Positions 15,821 through 24,831 are shown, counted from the first letter of the stretch. The stretch: DNA of 64,000 bases from Conexibacter woesei Iso977N (GCF_000424625.1 NZ_AUKG01000002.1:806001-870000); one strand, 5' to 3'. A program made the numbers and translations. The notes: a model not told the origin generated them from the letters alone.

Positions 15821-16888
15821 CTAGGCGAAGGGGGTCGTGACGACTTCGGCGTCGGTGCCGGCGACCGTGACGTGGTCGCCGGGCGAGACCTCGCGGCGGA
15901 GGATCGCGAGGGCGATGGGGCCGAGGTGGGGTGAGGTGACCGAGGAGGCGAGGTGGCCGACCTCGCGGTCGCCGGAGAGGACGGGTGTTCCCGGCTCGGA
16001 GGGCGCCGAGAGGCGCAGGCCGCGCAGGTGGCGGTTCGGCTTGCCCTTCCAGTGCAGCCGCGCGACGGTCTCCTGGCCGACGTAGCAGCCCTTCCTGAAG
16101 CTCACGGCCCGGTCGACGATCCCGGCCTCCTCGGGCATGACGCCGTCGTCGAGGTCGATCCCGTACCGCGGCCGGCCGGACTCGACCCGGACGATCTCCG
16201 CCGCCGCCTCCGGCACCTCGACCGCGCCCGCGCCGAGCAGCGCCGCCCGGACCGCCGCGACATCCGCGGCCGCCGGCAGGACGTCCAACCCCTCGCTCGT
16301 CCGGACGACCACCCCGACGACCGCCGCCGAAGGCTCGAGCCCCGGCGGAACCACCGCCGCTGTCAGGACCGGTGGCGCCGCGCCGAGCGATGCGTCGTCG
16401 TCCGCCGTCGTTGCAGCGGCGCCGGTCGCGCCTCCGGCGGCCGGGAAGGCGACCGTCGCGTGCTCCTCCGGGCCCGGCACCGGCAGCCCGGCGGCCGCCG
16501 CGACGGCGTCGGCCTGCGGGCCGATCAGCGAGAGCAACCCCAGCTCCAGCGTGCGCTTGTGGAGCTCCGCCTGCCAGCCGATGAGGCCGCGGCGGGTCTG
16601 GTCGAACAGCGCCTGAAGGGCGGGGCGTTCGGTGATCAGCAACAGCGAGGCGTCGTCGACCGCCAGCGCGCGGAGGTCGCCGAGCATGCGGCCCTTGTTG
16701 GTCAACAACGTCGCGTAGACGCCGGAGCCCGCCGCCAGCTCGGCGACAGCGTTCGACACCTGGCCGTCCAGGAACTCCCGCGCCTGCGGCCCGACGAGCA
16801 ACAGCTTTCCCGCCTCCGACCGATCGACCAGGCCGACGCCGGTGCGCAACGTCTCGTAGGCGGACTCGACGGCATCGATCGTGGCCAT
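15821..16888 (-). CDS. ygfZ: YgfZ/GcvT-family folate-binding protein
   Basis: A 355-residue protein of the YgfZ family, which uses tetrahydrofolate to help assemble or repair iron-sulfur clusters. The hallmark KGCYVGQE (266-273, with Cys268) is intact in a context (RKGCYVGQETVARLHWKGK) typical of the family. The N-terminal part resembles the aminomethyltransferase fold. An Ala/Thr-rich insertion (about 150-185) is a lineage-specific loop. The length is close to that of other actinobacterial members. It is divergent from mntR, and the two starts are 72 bases apart. Confidence 0.9.
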   Translation of the reverse strand: MATIDAVESAYETLRTGVGLVDRSEAGKLLLVGPQAREFLDGQVSNAVAELAAGSGVYATLLTNKGRMLGDLRALAVDDASLLLITERPALQALFDQTRRGLIGWQAELHKRTLELGLLSLIGPQADAVAAAAGLPVPGPEEHATVAFPAAGGATGAAATTADDDASLGAAPPVLTAAVVPPGLEPSAAVVGVVVRTSEGLDVLPAAADVAAVRAALLGAGAVEVPEAAAEIVRVESGRPRYGIDLDDGVMPEEAGIVDRAVSFRKGCYVGQETVARLHWKGKPNRHLRGLRLSAPSEPGTPVLSGDREVGHLASSVTSPHLGPIALAILRREVSPGDHVTVAGTDAEVVTTPFA

Positions 16889-16924
16889 GTGCTGAGCATA
16901 CGAAGGCCCAACTCGAACATCGTC

Positions 16925-16952
16925 TGGACAAATTTTCAGCCTCGGCTAAACT
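16925..16952 (+). promoter_or_regulatory. mntR promoter with DtxR/MntR-like operator
   Basis: TGGACA (16925-16930), a 16-base spacer and TAAACT (16947-16952) place the start about 8 bases later, at the mntR ATG, so the message may be leaderless. The palindrome TTTCAGCC-TC-GGCTAAAC (16934-16951) overlaps the -10 region and resembles DtxR-family metal boxes (TTnAGCC...GGCTnAA). Confidence 0.55.
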
Positions 16953-16960
16953 CCAACTCG

Positions 16961-17644
16961 ATGACCCTCGAAGTCTCATCCGCGGTCCAGGACTACGCCA
17001 AGGCGATCTACTCGCTGGAGCTCCGCTGCGACGGCGGCGCGGTCTCCACGAACGCGCTCGCCGAGCGCATGGGCGTCAGCGCGGCCTCGGCGTCGTCGAT
17101 GGTCAAGAAGCTCGACGGCCTCGGCCTCGTCGAGCACGTCCCGTACCGCGGCGTCGTCCTGACCGAGCGCGGGATGAGGGTCGCGCTGGAGGTCCTGCGC
17201 CACCACCGCCTGCTCGAGCGCTACCTGGCCGAGGAGCTCGGCGTGCCCTGGGATCGCGTCCACGACGAGGCCGAGGTCCTGGAGCACGTCCTCTCCGAGG
17301 AGCTGGAAGAGCTGATCGCCGCCAAGCTCGGCCATCCGACGATCGACCCGCACGGCGACCCGATCCCGACCAAGGACCTCAGGATCGTCGAGTCCGACAC
17401 CGCCCCGATGGACGCCTGCGAGATCGGCGACACCGGCACCCTCGTGCGCGTCTCCGACTCCGACCCCGAGATGCTCCGCTACCTCGGCGCGCGCGGGATC
17501 CGCCCCGGCGACGCGTTCGCCATCATCGACAAGCAGCCCTTCGGCGGCCCGATCTTCGCGCGCTTCGGCGACGACCCCGAGTCGGTCCACCCGCTCGGCG
17601 GCCGCCTCGCCGCCGCGATGCGCGTCGAGGTCGACCCCCGGTGA
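16961..17644 (+). CDS. mntR: DtxR/MntR-family metal-dependent regulator
   Basis: A 227-residue regulator with three family domains. These are a winged helix (about 8-70, TNALAERMGVSAASASSMVK), a metal-binding dimerisation domain (about 71-140, with HHRLLERYLAEELGV and HDEAEVLEHVLSEELEE), and a C-terminal FeoA/SH3-like domain (about 150-227). It is the first gene of a unit with mntH, whose start overlaps its stop by GTGA. Control of manganese uptake is therefore more likely than iron control, though DtxR/IdeR and MntR are hard to separate by sequence. A palindrome over its own promoter suggests autoregulation. Confidence 0.9.
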   Translation: MTLEVSSAVQDYAKAIYSLELRCDGGAVSTNALAERMGVSAASASSMVKKLDGLGLVEHVPYRGVVLTERGMRVALEVLRHHRLLERYLAEELGVPWDRVHDEAEVLEHVLSEELEELIAAKLGHPTIDPHGDPIPTKDLRIVESDTAPMDACEIGDTGTLVRVSDSDPEMLRYLGARGIRPGDAFAIIDKQPFGGPIFARFGDDPESVHPLGGRLAAAMRVEVDPR

Positions 17645-19035
17645 CGCCGCCACCGCGCAACGACGACCGCGGCGGAGCGGGACGCTCCGGCGGCGGCAGC
17701 TTCAGCGGGTCCGGAGCGGGCGGAGCCGACGCCGCGGCGCTCCCCGCGCCGGCCGCGCTCCGCCACCGTGAAGGCGCTGGCACGACGATGACCCACGCGC
17801 CGCGCGCCACCTTCCGGCCCCCGCGCACCCTCAAGGCGCGCCTCACCTTCCTCGGCCCGGCCTTCGTCGCCTGCATCGCCTACGTCGACCCCGGCAACTT
17901 CGCCACCAACATCGCCGGCGGCAGCAAGTACGGGTACTTGCTCCTGTGGGTCCTGCTCGCGGCCAACCTGATGGCCATGCTGATCCAGAACCTGTCGGCC
18001 AAGGTCGGGATCGCCACCGGCCAGAACCTCCCGGAGCTCGCCCGCGAGCACTTCCCGAAGCCGGTCACCTACGGCCTCTGGATCCAGGCCGAGCTGATCG
18101 CGATGGCCACCGACCTCGCGGAGTTCGTCGGCGCCGCGATCGCCCTCAACCTGCTCTTCAACATCCCGCTCCTGCCCGCGGGCCTGATCACCGCGGTCGT
18201 CGCGTTCGCGATCCTCGGCCTGCAGGCGCGCGGCTACCGCCGCTTCGAGATGGTGATCATCGGCTTCCTCGGAGTGATCCTGCTCGGGTTCCTCTACGAC
18301 ACGCTGAAGATCGGCTTCGACGCCGGCGACGCCGCCAAGGGCTTCTCACCGCACTTCGACGGCAGCGACTCGATCCTGCTGGCCGCCGGCATCCTCGGCG
18401 CGACCGTGATGCCCCACGTCATCTACCTGCACTCGGCGCTCGTCCAGCACCGCGGGCGCGCCGCCGACGACAGCGAACGGCGATTGCTCCTCAGGTTCAA
18501 CCGAGTGGACGTCACGATCGCGATGACGCTCGCGGGCCTGATCAACATGTCCATGTTGGTCATCGCCGCATCGTTGTTCTTCAAGAACGGCGGCAGCGAC
18601 GTCGACACGATCGAGAAGGCGCACGCGGGCTTCAGGGACCTCGTCGCGCCGAGCGCGGCCGTCGCGTTCGCGCTCGCGCTGCTGGCGTCCGGCTTCGCGA
18701 GCAGCAGCGTCGGCACCTACGCGGGCCAGGTCGTCATGCAGGGCTTCATCGCCCGGACCGTCCCGCTCGCGCTGCGCCGTGCGGTCACGATGGCGCCCGC
18801 GCTGATCGTCCTGGCGATCGGCGTCGACCCGACGCGCGCGCTCGTGATCTCCCAGGTCGTGCTGAGCTTCGGGATCCCGTTCGCGCTCGTCCCGCTCGTC
18901 CTGCTCACGCGTCGCAAGGACATCATGGGGTCCTTGGTCAACCGCCCGCTGACGACGGCGACCGCGAGCCTCGTGGCGTTGATCATCATCGCGCTCAACC
19001 TGTTCCTGCTGGCCGACACCTTCGGCCTGACCTAG
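17641..19035 (+). CDS. mntH: Nramp-family Mn2+/Fe2+ transporter
   Basis: A proton-coupled divalent metal importer with about 11 membrane helices. The two metal-site motifs are intact: DPGNFATN in helix 1 and MPHVIYLHSA in helix 6. The GTG at 17641 overlaps the mntR stop and gives 464 residues, with a low-complexity Gly/Ser/Ala leader of about 48 residues. An ATG at 17788 would give 415 residues, the more usual length. Coupling favours the GTG; family length favours the ATG. Overlap with mntR supports manganese as substrate and control by that regulator. Confidence 0.92.
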   Translation: MTPPPRNDDRGGAGRSGGGSFSGSGAGGADAAALPAPAALRHREGAGTTMTHAPRATFRPPRTLKARLTFLGPAFVACIAYVDPGNFATNIAGGSKYGYLLLWVLLAANLMAMLIQNLSAKVGIATGQNLPELAREHFPKPVTYGLWIQAELIAMATDLAEFVGAAIALNLLFNIPLLPAGLITAVVAFAILGLQARGYRRFEMVIIGFLGVILLGFLYDTLKIGFDAGDAAKGFSPHFDGSDSILLAAGILGATVMPHVIYLHSALVQHRGRAADDSERRLLLRFNRVDVTIAMTLAGLINMSMLVIAASLFFKNGGSDVDTIEKAHAGFRDLVAPSAAVAFALALLASGFASSSVGTYAGQVVMQGFIARTVPLALRRAVTMAPALIVLAIGVDPTRALVISQVVLSFGIPFALVPLVLLTRRKDIMGSLVNRPLTTATASLVALIIIALNLFLLADTFGLT

Positions 19036-19059
19036 CGCTCGATACGATCCCCAGCAGCC

Positions 19060-19425
19060 ATGGCCGCACTTGCCGACACGTTCAACGAGATCATCGCCTC
19101 GCTCCCCGACGACTGGACCGACCTCGAGGTCGACGTCCGGATCCACGACGAGTCCCGCTACGTCGATGGCGCGGTCTACCTCGCGACGGTCAACGCGCAG
19201 CCGTACTCCAAGAACGACTGGCACTGGCGGATCCTCGTCGCCCATCGCTTCGGCCACGCGTCGGCCGCGCCCGCGGTCCACGGCGCGCTGAAGCTGCTCG
19301 ACGAGGCCGGCCTGGAGGGCGAGCTCGCCGTGCGCGAGGTCCGCAGCGGCCGCGTCGAGGTCGTCCAGATGTGGGGCCGGCCGGAGTCGGTCCGCCAGGA
19401 GTTCAGGAAGCTCCGCGCGCAGTAG
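19060..19425 (+). CDS. Conserved hypothetical protein
   Basis: A 121-residue soluble alpha/beta protein (MAALADTFNEIIASLPDDWT then LEVDVRIHDESRYVDGAVYL). It starts 24 bases after mntH and may be co-transcribed. Trp-rich strands (NDWHWRILVAHRFGH) suggest a compact fold. No signal, membrane segment or known motif is seen. I do not recognise it. Confidence 0.75.
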   Translation: MAALADTFNEIIASLPDDWTDLEVDVRIHDESRYVDGAVYLATVNAQPYSKNDWHWRILVAHRFGHASAAPAVHGALKLLDEAGLEGELAVREVRSGRVEVVQMWGRPESVRQEFRKLRAQ

Positions 19426-19431
19426 CTCGCG

Positions 19432-20445
19432 CTACGAGTCCGGGTCCTGATTGAGCCCGGTCTTCGCGACCGAGGGGTCGAACATCCTCGTGACGTCGGG
19501 CTTCTTGGCCACGACGCCGAACTTCTGCTCCCACGTCGCCCACTTGGCGAGCACGTCCGGCTGGAGCTGGCCGAAGAAGTCGGCGCCCGCCATGAACGAC
19601 GGCGAGACCGCCTGCAGCTCGTCGTCCTGGAGCGTGCGGTCGAGCGTCGGCTCCTCGTCGAGCAGCGCCGAGATCGCGGAGTCCGGGTCGTTGATCGCAC
19701 CCTCGTAGCCGCGGCGCAGCGCGCGGATCGTCGCGCGCACGACCGGCTCGTTGGTCTCGAGCGTCTCGCGGCTGACCGCGAGGACGACCTCGGGGTAGGA
19801 CGGCGCGCCGAAGTCGTCGACCAGGAACGCCTTGGCGTGCGGCTTCCTCTCGGTGAGCGCGACGCCGTCGGTGCTCCAGCGCCCGATCGCGCCCGCGACC
19901 TTCCCGGCCAGCAGCGCGGGCACGGCGCCGCCCCTCAGCGCCACCTTGTCGACCTTCGCCGGATCCCCGCCGTCGCCGCGCACGACCGAGTCCAGCACCG
20001 CCTCGTCGGCGGCGCCACCCGTCACGCCGACCCTGTGCCCCTCCAGGTCGCGCGGGCGCCGGAACGCCGTCCCGTCGGCCGTCAGGACCGCGCCGAGCGG
20101 GGTCTGGACCAAGGCCATCACACCGACGAGGTCCTTGCCCTGCGCGTCGGCGGCCGCGAGGTCGTGGATGTCGAGCAGCGCGAGGTCGACCTGGCGCGAG
20201 GTGAGTGCCTTCACGCCGTCCTCGCCGGCGTCCGGCTGCTCGACGTCGAGGTGCACGCCCTCGGCGTCGTCGTAGCCGCGTTCGGTCGCCAGGTAGATCC
20301 CGGAGTGGATCGCGTTCGGCGCCGAATCGAGCATCAGACGGGCGTCCTGGTCGGGCCGGCTGTCGCTGCTGGTGGTGCTCGCGCAGCCGGCGGCGGTGGC
20401 CGTCAGAGCGGCGGCGAGGAGGGCGAGGAGGGCACGGCGGACCAT
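19432..20445 (-). CDS. ABC transporter substrate-binding lipoprotein (NMT1/THI5-like)
   Basis: A 337-residue periplasmic-binding-type protein. A signal sequence with lipobox AAGC (Cys near residue 20) is followed by a two-lobed domain with the NMT1/THI5 pattern: ALTSRQVDLALLDIHDLAAA, then a RDLEGHRVGVTGG segment. Relatives bind hydroxymethylpyrimidine precursors of thiamine, or nitrate, sulfonates and taurine. The line AIHSGIYLATERGY favours the ThiY-like side. No permease or ATPase is adjacent, so partners must be elsewhere. The ATG at 20443-20445 gives a proper signal peptide. It is divergent from fbiC with only 43 bases between starts. Confidence 0.85.
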   Translation of the reverse strand: MVRRALLALLAAALTATAAGCASTTSSDSRPDQDARLMLDSAPNAIHSGIYLATERGYDDAEGVHLDVEQPDAGEDGVKALTSRQVDLALLDIHDLAAADAQGKDLVGVMALVQTPLGAVLTADGTAFRRPRDLEGHRVGVTGGAADEAVLDSVVRGDGGDPAKVDKVALRGGAVPALLAGKVAGAIGRWSTDGVALTERKPHAKAFLVDDFGAPSYPEVVLAVSRETLETNEPVVRATIRALRRGYEGAINDPDSAISALLDEEPTLDRTLQDDELQAVSPSFMAGADFFGQLQPDVLAKWATWEQKFGVVAKKPDVTRMFDPSVAKTGLNQDPDS

Positions 20446-20488
20446 CGGCGGCGCAGGGTACTGGCGGCGGCGTCGTAGGATCAGGCAG

Positions 20489-22717
20489 GTGCGCCGCCGT
20501 GTGACCTTCTCGCGCAACGTGACTTTGTCTCTGTCACGGACCTGCGTCAGCCACTGCAAGTACTGCGCCTTCCAGACGCACCAACCTCATCTGCACACGC
20601 CCGAGGAAGTGCTCGCGCTGCTCGATGGGGCGTCGAGGCGGTCTGTTAAGGAGCTGTTGGTTCTGACGGGAGACGACCCGGGGCACCACCCTGGCGTCGT
20701 CGCGCGTCTGAGGGAGCTGGGCTTCGACGACTTCGTCGCCTACGTCGTGTGGTGCTGCGAGCAGGCGCTCGATCGCGGGCTGCTGCCGCACACGAACCTC
20801 GGCGCGGTGACGCGCGAGGAGCTGGCGCGGCTGCGCGAGGTGACGGCGTCGCAGGGGCTGATGGTGGAGTCGGTGCGCGACGACCTCGTCGCGCACCAGG
20901 GCTCGCCGACCAAGGACCCGGAGCTGCGGCTGCAGACGATCCGCTGGGCGGGCGAGCTGAGGATCCCGTTCACGAGCGGGATCCTGATGGGGATCGGGGA
21001 GACGCCATCCGACCGGGTCGATGCCTTGCGCGCGCTGGCCGAGATCCACGCCGAGCACGGCCACCTGCAGGAGGTCATCCTCCAGAACTTCGTCCCGCAC
21101 CGGAAGTACTACGGCGAGGAGCCGGCGGAGATCGCGACCGACGCCGCGGAGCGGTTCTGGCGGACCGGGCTGCGGGACGTCCCGATCGCGGGCGTGCCCG
21201 CGTGGGCGACGCCGGTGACGTTGGACGACATCAAGTCGGTGATCGCGACGGCGCGTGAGCTGATGCCCGACGTCGGGATCCAGGTGCCGCCGAACCTGTC
21301 CGAGTTCTGGCCGGAGCTGGTCGCGGCGGGCGCGACCGATCTCGGCGGGCTGTCCGCCAACGGCGACCACATCTCGCCCGAGCACCCGTTCCCGTCGCCG
21401 CACCAGGTGCGCAAGCGCCTCGCCGAGGACGGCGTCGCGCTGACCGAGCGGCTGTGCGTCTACGGCAAGTACCTGGACCCGGAGTGGGTCGAGCAGCATG
21501 TGCTGGATGTCGTGAAGACCAAGTACTGGTCCTTCATCCCGCGTCGGGGGTCCGGACGGACCGAAGCGCCGTTCAGCATCAACAACGACTTGGTCGGACC
21601 GGCGGTGTCGCGCGCCGTGGCGGGCGAGCCGCTGGGCGTCGAGGAGCTGACCGCGATGTTCGCGTCGACCGACGCGGGCGCCGTGGAGGAGATGCGCGCG
21701 GGCGCGGACGCGCTGCGTTCCGAGCTGGCGGGGGACGTCGTGACGTTCGTCGTCAACCGCAACATCAACGTGTCGAACGTGTGCGTCGTCGGGTGCGCGT
21801 TCTGCGGGTTCGGGCAGGGCAAGCGCTCGCCGGACGCCTACCAGCACGACGAGGAGGAGTTCCGGTCGCGCGTGCGGCAGGCGGTCGACTACGGCGCGAC
21901 CGAGTTGTGCATGCAGTCGGGGATCCACCCGGACTGGGACCTCGACGAGTACTTGAAGTGGTTGCGGGTCGCCAAGGACGAAGCGCCGCAGCTGCACCTG
22001 CACGCGTACTCGCCGATGGAGATCGCGCACATGCAGGACATCAGCGGCGGGCTGGGGCTCGACGAGATCTTCGCGCGGCTGCGCGACGCCGGGCTGGGCT
22101 CGACGCCGGGCACCGCGGCGGAAGTCCTACATGATGGCGTCCGCGAGCGGATCTCCCCCAACAAGCTGCCGGTGGCGCGGTGGGTCGAGGTGATCGAGGC
22201 GTCGCACCGGGCGGGGCTGCGGTCGACGTCGACCGTGATGTTCGGGCACATCGAGGAGCCGTGGGAGCTGGCGGAGCACCTCCGGGTGGTCCGGGAGCTG
22301 CAGGAGCGGACCGGCGGGATCACGGAGTTCGTGCCGCTGTCGTTCATCCCGTTCATGACGCTGCTGGGGCGGACGCACGGGGTCGAGGAGATCTCGCGCG
22401 AGGAGAACCTGAAGCACACCGCGGTGTTCCGCCTGGCCCTGGGTCGCTCGATCAGGAACGTGCAGGCGTCATGGGTGAAGATGGGCCTGGATGCCGCCAC
22501 CGAGGCGCTGCGCTGGGGCGTCAACGACCTCGGCGGGACGTTGATGGAGGAGTCGATCTCGCGGCTGGCGGGGTCCTACCACGGCGTGAAGCTGGACCCG
22601 CCGGAGCTGATCGCGGCCGCGCATCGCGCGGGGCGGCCGGCCGCGGAGCGGTCGACGTTGTACGACGTGCTGCGCTCGTACCCGGTGGGTGGCGCGGCGC
22701 GCGAGGCGGTGGCGTAG
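20489..22717 (+). CDS. fbiC: FO synthase, CofG-CofH fusion
   Basis: A 742-residue protein joining both radical-SAM halves of FO synthase. It makes the deazaflavin chromophore FO from tyrosine and a ribityl-pyrimidine for coenzyme F420. The CofG cluster motif is CVSHCKYC (Cys19, 23, 26) and the CofH motif CVVGCAFC (Cys432, 436, 439), both intact. The fused form is typical of actinobacteria; archaea have two proteins. The GTG at 20489 has AGGA 8 bases upstream. The open frame extends further but would overlap the divergent lipoprotein gene. The other F420 genes lie at 43.3-45.7 kb. Confidence 0.95.
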   Translation: MRRRVTFSRNVTLSLSRTCVSHCKYCAFQTHQPHLHTPEEVLALLDGASRRSVKELLVLTGDDPGHHPGVVARLRELGFDDFVAYVVWCCEQALDRGLLPHTNLGAVTREELARLREVTASQGLMVESVRDDLVAHQGSPTKDPELRLQTIRWAGELRIPFTSGILMGIGETPSDRVDALRALAEIHAEHGHLQEVILQNFVPHRKYYGEEPAEIATDAAERFWRTGLRDVPIAGVPAWATPVTLDDIKSVIATARELMPDVGIQVPPNLSEFWPELVAAGATDLGGLSANGDHISPEHPFPSPHQVRKRLAEDGVALTERLCVYGKYLDPEWVEQHVLDVVKTKYWSFIPRRGSGRTEAPFSINNDLVGPAVSRAVAGEPLGVEELTAMFASTDAGAVEEMRAGADALRSELAGDVVTFVVNRNINVSNVCVVGCAFCGFGQGKRSPDAYQHDEEEFRSRVRQAVDYGATELCMQSGIHPDWDLDEYLKWLRVAKDEAPQLHLHAYSPMEIAHMQDISGGLGLDEIFARLRDAGLGSTPGTAAEVLHDGVRERISPNKLPVARWVEVIEASHRAGLRSTSTVMFGHIEEPWELAEHLRVVRELQERTGGITEFVPLSFIPFMTLLGRTHGVEEISREENLKHTAVFRLALGRSIRNVQASWVKMGLDAATEALRWGVNDLGGTLMEESISRLAGSYHGVKLDPPELIAAAHRAGRPAAERSTLYDVLRSYPVGGAAREAVA

Positions 22718-22720
22718 GCC

Positions 22721-23107
22721 GTGGGGCGTCGTTCGCGAGCGCGGGGTGGGGGCGGCGGCGGCGCGGTGGCTGCGCCCGCGCGGCCCGCTGCTGTTGCGGC
22801 TCCGCCGCCGGTCGCAGTCGACCCGCGGGTGCTGCGCAAGACGCTCGGCGCGTACCTGGCGGGTGCGATCGCGCTGGCGATCTTGGTGTTGTTGGGGACG
22901 ATCGGCCTGGGCGGGAAGCTGACGCCCTGGGCGGTGCTGGTTGTTGATGCCATTGCCTCGGTCGCGTTGTTCCAGTGGTCGCAGTCGCGGCTGTCCGGGC
23001 TGGCGCTGAGCGACGAGGACCGCGTCATGCAGACGCTCGCCGGCGGGATGTTGGCGTTGGTGTTGGTGTTCGCCGCGGTTGCGGCCGTGGTCCTGACCGT
23101 CGCCTGA
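22721..23107 (+). CDS. Small membrane protein
   Basis: A 128-residue protein that starts 3 bases after fbiC. A Gly/Ala/Pro-rich N terminus (about 1-35) is followed by three probable membrane helices: GAYLAGAIALAILVLLGTIG, a short one over LTPWAVLVVDAIASVALF, and MLALVLVFAAVAAVVLTVA. It is co-transcribed with fbiC by spacing, but no known F420 function is suggested. I do not recognise the family. Confidence 0.7.
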   Translation: MGRRSRARGGGGGGAVAAPARPAAVAAPPPVAVDPRVLRKTLGAYLAGAIALAILVLLGTIGLGGKLTPWAVLVVDAIASVALFQWSQSRLSGLALSDEDRVMQTLAGGMLALVLVFAAVAAVVLTVA

Positions 23108-23133
23108 GGGCGACGGGCGCTAGGGTTCCTCGG

Positions 23134-23595
23134 ATGGCCGAAGCGATCACCCGCGAGGGATTGGCACAGCTCAAGACGGAGCTCGAGGACCTCGAAGGGG
23201 AGGGCCGCCGCGCGATCGCGCAGCGCATCCTCGTCGCCCGCGAGCTCGGTGACCTGAGCGAGAACGCCGAGTACCACGCGGCCAAGGAGGACCAGGCCCA
23301 TCTCGAGACGAAGATCCTCCGCCTGACCGAGCGCCTCCGCAACGCGCTGGTCGTCGAGTCCGACGCCGACGCGACCGTCGTCACCTTCGGCGCGACCGTC
23401 AACGTCACCGACGTCAAGTCGGGCCGCGAGGCGTCCTACACCATCGTCGGGCCGACCGAAGCCGACCTCAGGACCGGCAAGCTGTCGGCGGAATCGCCGG
23501 TGGCGAAGGCGCTGATCGGCTCGGCGCCGGGCGACACGATCTCCGTGTCGACCCCCTCCGGCACCCGCGAGTTCCGCGTCGAGTCGCTGGGCTAG
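23134..23595 (+). CDS. greA: Transcription elongation factor GreA
   Basis: A 153-residue GreA, which enters the RNA polymerase secondary channel and stimulates cleavage of backtracked RNA. The N-terminal coiled coil carries the acidic tip with the family motif LGDLSENAEYHAAKEDQ (about 39-55, including Asp41 and Glu44). The C-terminal FKBP-like domain ends with SVSTPSGTREFRVESLG. The length is slightly under the usual 158-164. It starts 26 bases after the preceding gene. An extragenic repeat lies downstream. Confidence 0.95.
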   Translation: MAEAITREGLAQLKTELEDLEGEGRRAIAQRILVARELGDLSENAEYHAAKEDQAHLETKILRLTERLRNALVVESDADATVVTFGATVNVTDVKSGREASYTIVGPTEADLRTGKLSAESPVAKALIGSAPGDTISVSTPSGTREFRVESLG

Positions 23596-23639
23596 GCGAA
23601 GGCACCTCAAGTCACGCGCGCCGTCGCTGTCGGCGGCGC

Positions 23640-23817
23640 TCATCCCAGTCCGCGTCGCCAGCCAGCGGCACCGCGATCGTTGTGGTTGAAGGCGCTTCGC
23701 TCGATCGTCGTCGCCCCTGGCATAGCGTCGCGCTCGCTCTTCGCCGCCATCCGTTCGGCACCACCCCACGCGCCGTATGGCGCGACGGCGCGTGCTTTGT
23801 GGCCGCGGCGCCCTTCC
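23640..23817 (+). repeat. Extragenic repeat locus 2 (one unit)
   Basis: One copy of the repeat: core GAAGGCGCTTCGCTCGATCG starts at about 23688, one base different from the other copies. A block matching CTTCGCCGCCATCCG follows at about 23739. It lies between the convergent greA and immunity-like genes. Confidence 0.75.
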
Positions 23818-24369
23818 TCACTCGCTCCGCGGTTCCGTTCCGTCGGTCGGGATGCCCGTTGACCTCACTGCGTCGGAGACTGCCGCCACGAACTCGGCGC
23901 CCACCTTCTGTAGCGCCCCGCGCGGCAGCACGGCATGACGCACTACCCACGTCTCAGGGTCGCCTCGCTGCACACGCCAGAGCAGCCACTGCTCGTCGCC
24001 GGGCGGCTCGAACAGAATCAGGGTCACTTCGTCGAACGCCGACATCCCCAGCCGGTTGATGTGATACCGACCGAAGGCGCCAAGCGTGACGTCTGCGTCG
24101 TCACCGAAGACATCGTCGTAGACGACGTCGAACGCCTCCTCGGGGCTCAAGCCGTCGAGTCGATGCTCCCATCGTTCTACGGGCTCAGCGACGAACGACT
24201 CCCACCACGCGACGATGCCCCGGACCATCGCCAGGTCGTCCCAGTCCCCGATCCCCTCTCCTTGGACCACGAGCCGGAAGTGCCCGAACCACCTCCCCGG
24301 ATCGATCGGCTCTTCGAGTTCGGCTTCGATCGCCACGACTTCAGGGTCACCCACGAGGAATCGCATCAT
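23818..24369 (-). CDS. Immunity-like protein (Imm42-like)
   Basis: A 183-residue acidic protein. Its N terminus (MMRFLVGDPEVVAIEAELEE then GHFRLVVQGEGIGDWDDLAM) follows the pattern I know for polymorphic-toxin immunity family Imm42. It has no signal or membrane segment and would act in the cytosol. It is the last of three immunity-type genes downstream of the giant Rhs gene on the same strand. It may be an orphan left from an earlier toxin tail. Family assignment is from memory of motifs and was not checked. Confidence 0.65.
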   Translation of the reverse strand: MMRFLVGDPEVVAIEAELEEPIDPGRWFGHFRLVVQGEGIGDWDDLAMVRGIVAWWESFVAEPVERWEHRLDGLSPEEAFDVVYDDVFGDDADVTLGAFGRYHINRLGMSAFDEVTLILFEPPGDEQWLLWRVQRGDPETWVVRHAVLPRGALQKVGAEFVAAVSDAVRSTGIPTDGTEPRSE

Positions 24370-24474
24370 CGCCCCGCGAGTCGGTCCTTGGCATCGTGGG
24401 GTGGTTCGTCAACCCGCCGCGCTGGTCACTGCAGCCACGAACTAGTACTGCTCCTCCCAGCGGTCCTCGCTCCA

Positions 24475-24831
24475 TCAGCAGCCTGATCGCACGAACTCGT
24501 CGACCACAAGTCTCACGTGCTCACGATTCACGATGTAGCGCGCTTCGACGTCGCCTGCTTGTCCTCCGGCGGTGACTGACACGTTCCCCGTCGCCGTCGG
24601 ATCGCCCACGAGCATCGAGTAGACACCACTTTTGCCGCCGAACGTGACGACGTACTCACCGCCCGAACCGCCCCCGACGCACAGTTCTGGGAAATCGGCC
24701 TCACCTTGCAGGACGAGCAACGTGCGTCGATTGCCATCGAGCTTGTCGACAGCGCCCAGCACGTCAGCGATCGACGGCTCGACCAAGTCGACGCCGTGCT
24801 CGTAGTTCCGCGACCACTCGTCGGCGTGCAT
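24475..24831 (-). CDS. Immunity-like protein (Imm1-like)
   Basis: A 118-residue protein ending in a pattern like immunity family Imm1: LCVGGGSGGEYVVTFGG, a short strand set, SVTAGGQAGDVEARYIV, then a C-terminal helix LVVDEFVRSGC. The ATG at 24829-24831 gives MHADEWSRNYEHG; the frame is open further upstream through non-coding-looking sequence. It belongs to the run of small same-strand genes behind the Rhs gene, so immunity to a secreted nuclease or deaminase-type tail is a fair guess. The cognate toxin is not obvious in the window. Confidence 0.6.
   Translation of the reverse strand: MHADEWSRNYEHGVDLVEPSIADVLGAVDKLDGNRRTLLVLQGEADFPELCVGGGSGGEYVVTFGGKSGVYSMLVGDPTATGNVSVTAGGQAGDVEARYIVNREHVRLVVDEFVRSGC

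Noticed and set aside
15321-15824. A plus-strand frame in the 15.25-15.82 kb gap (VLNLCKICRRKVLGG) as a zinc-ribbon protein
   Set aside because: Only one CxxC is present, the frame runs through two strong hairpins, and there is no start with a ribosome-binding site.
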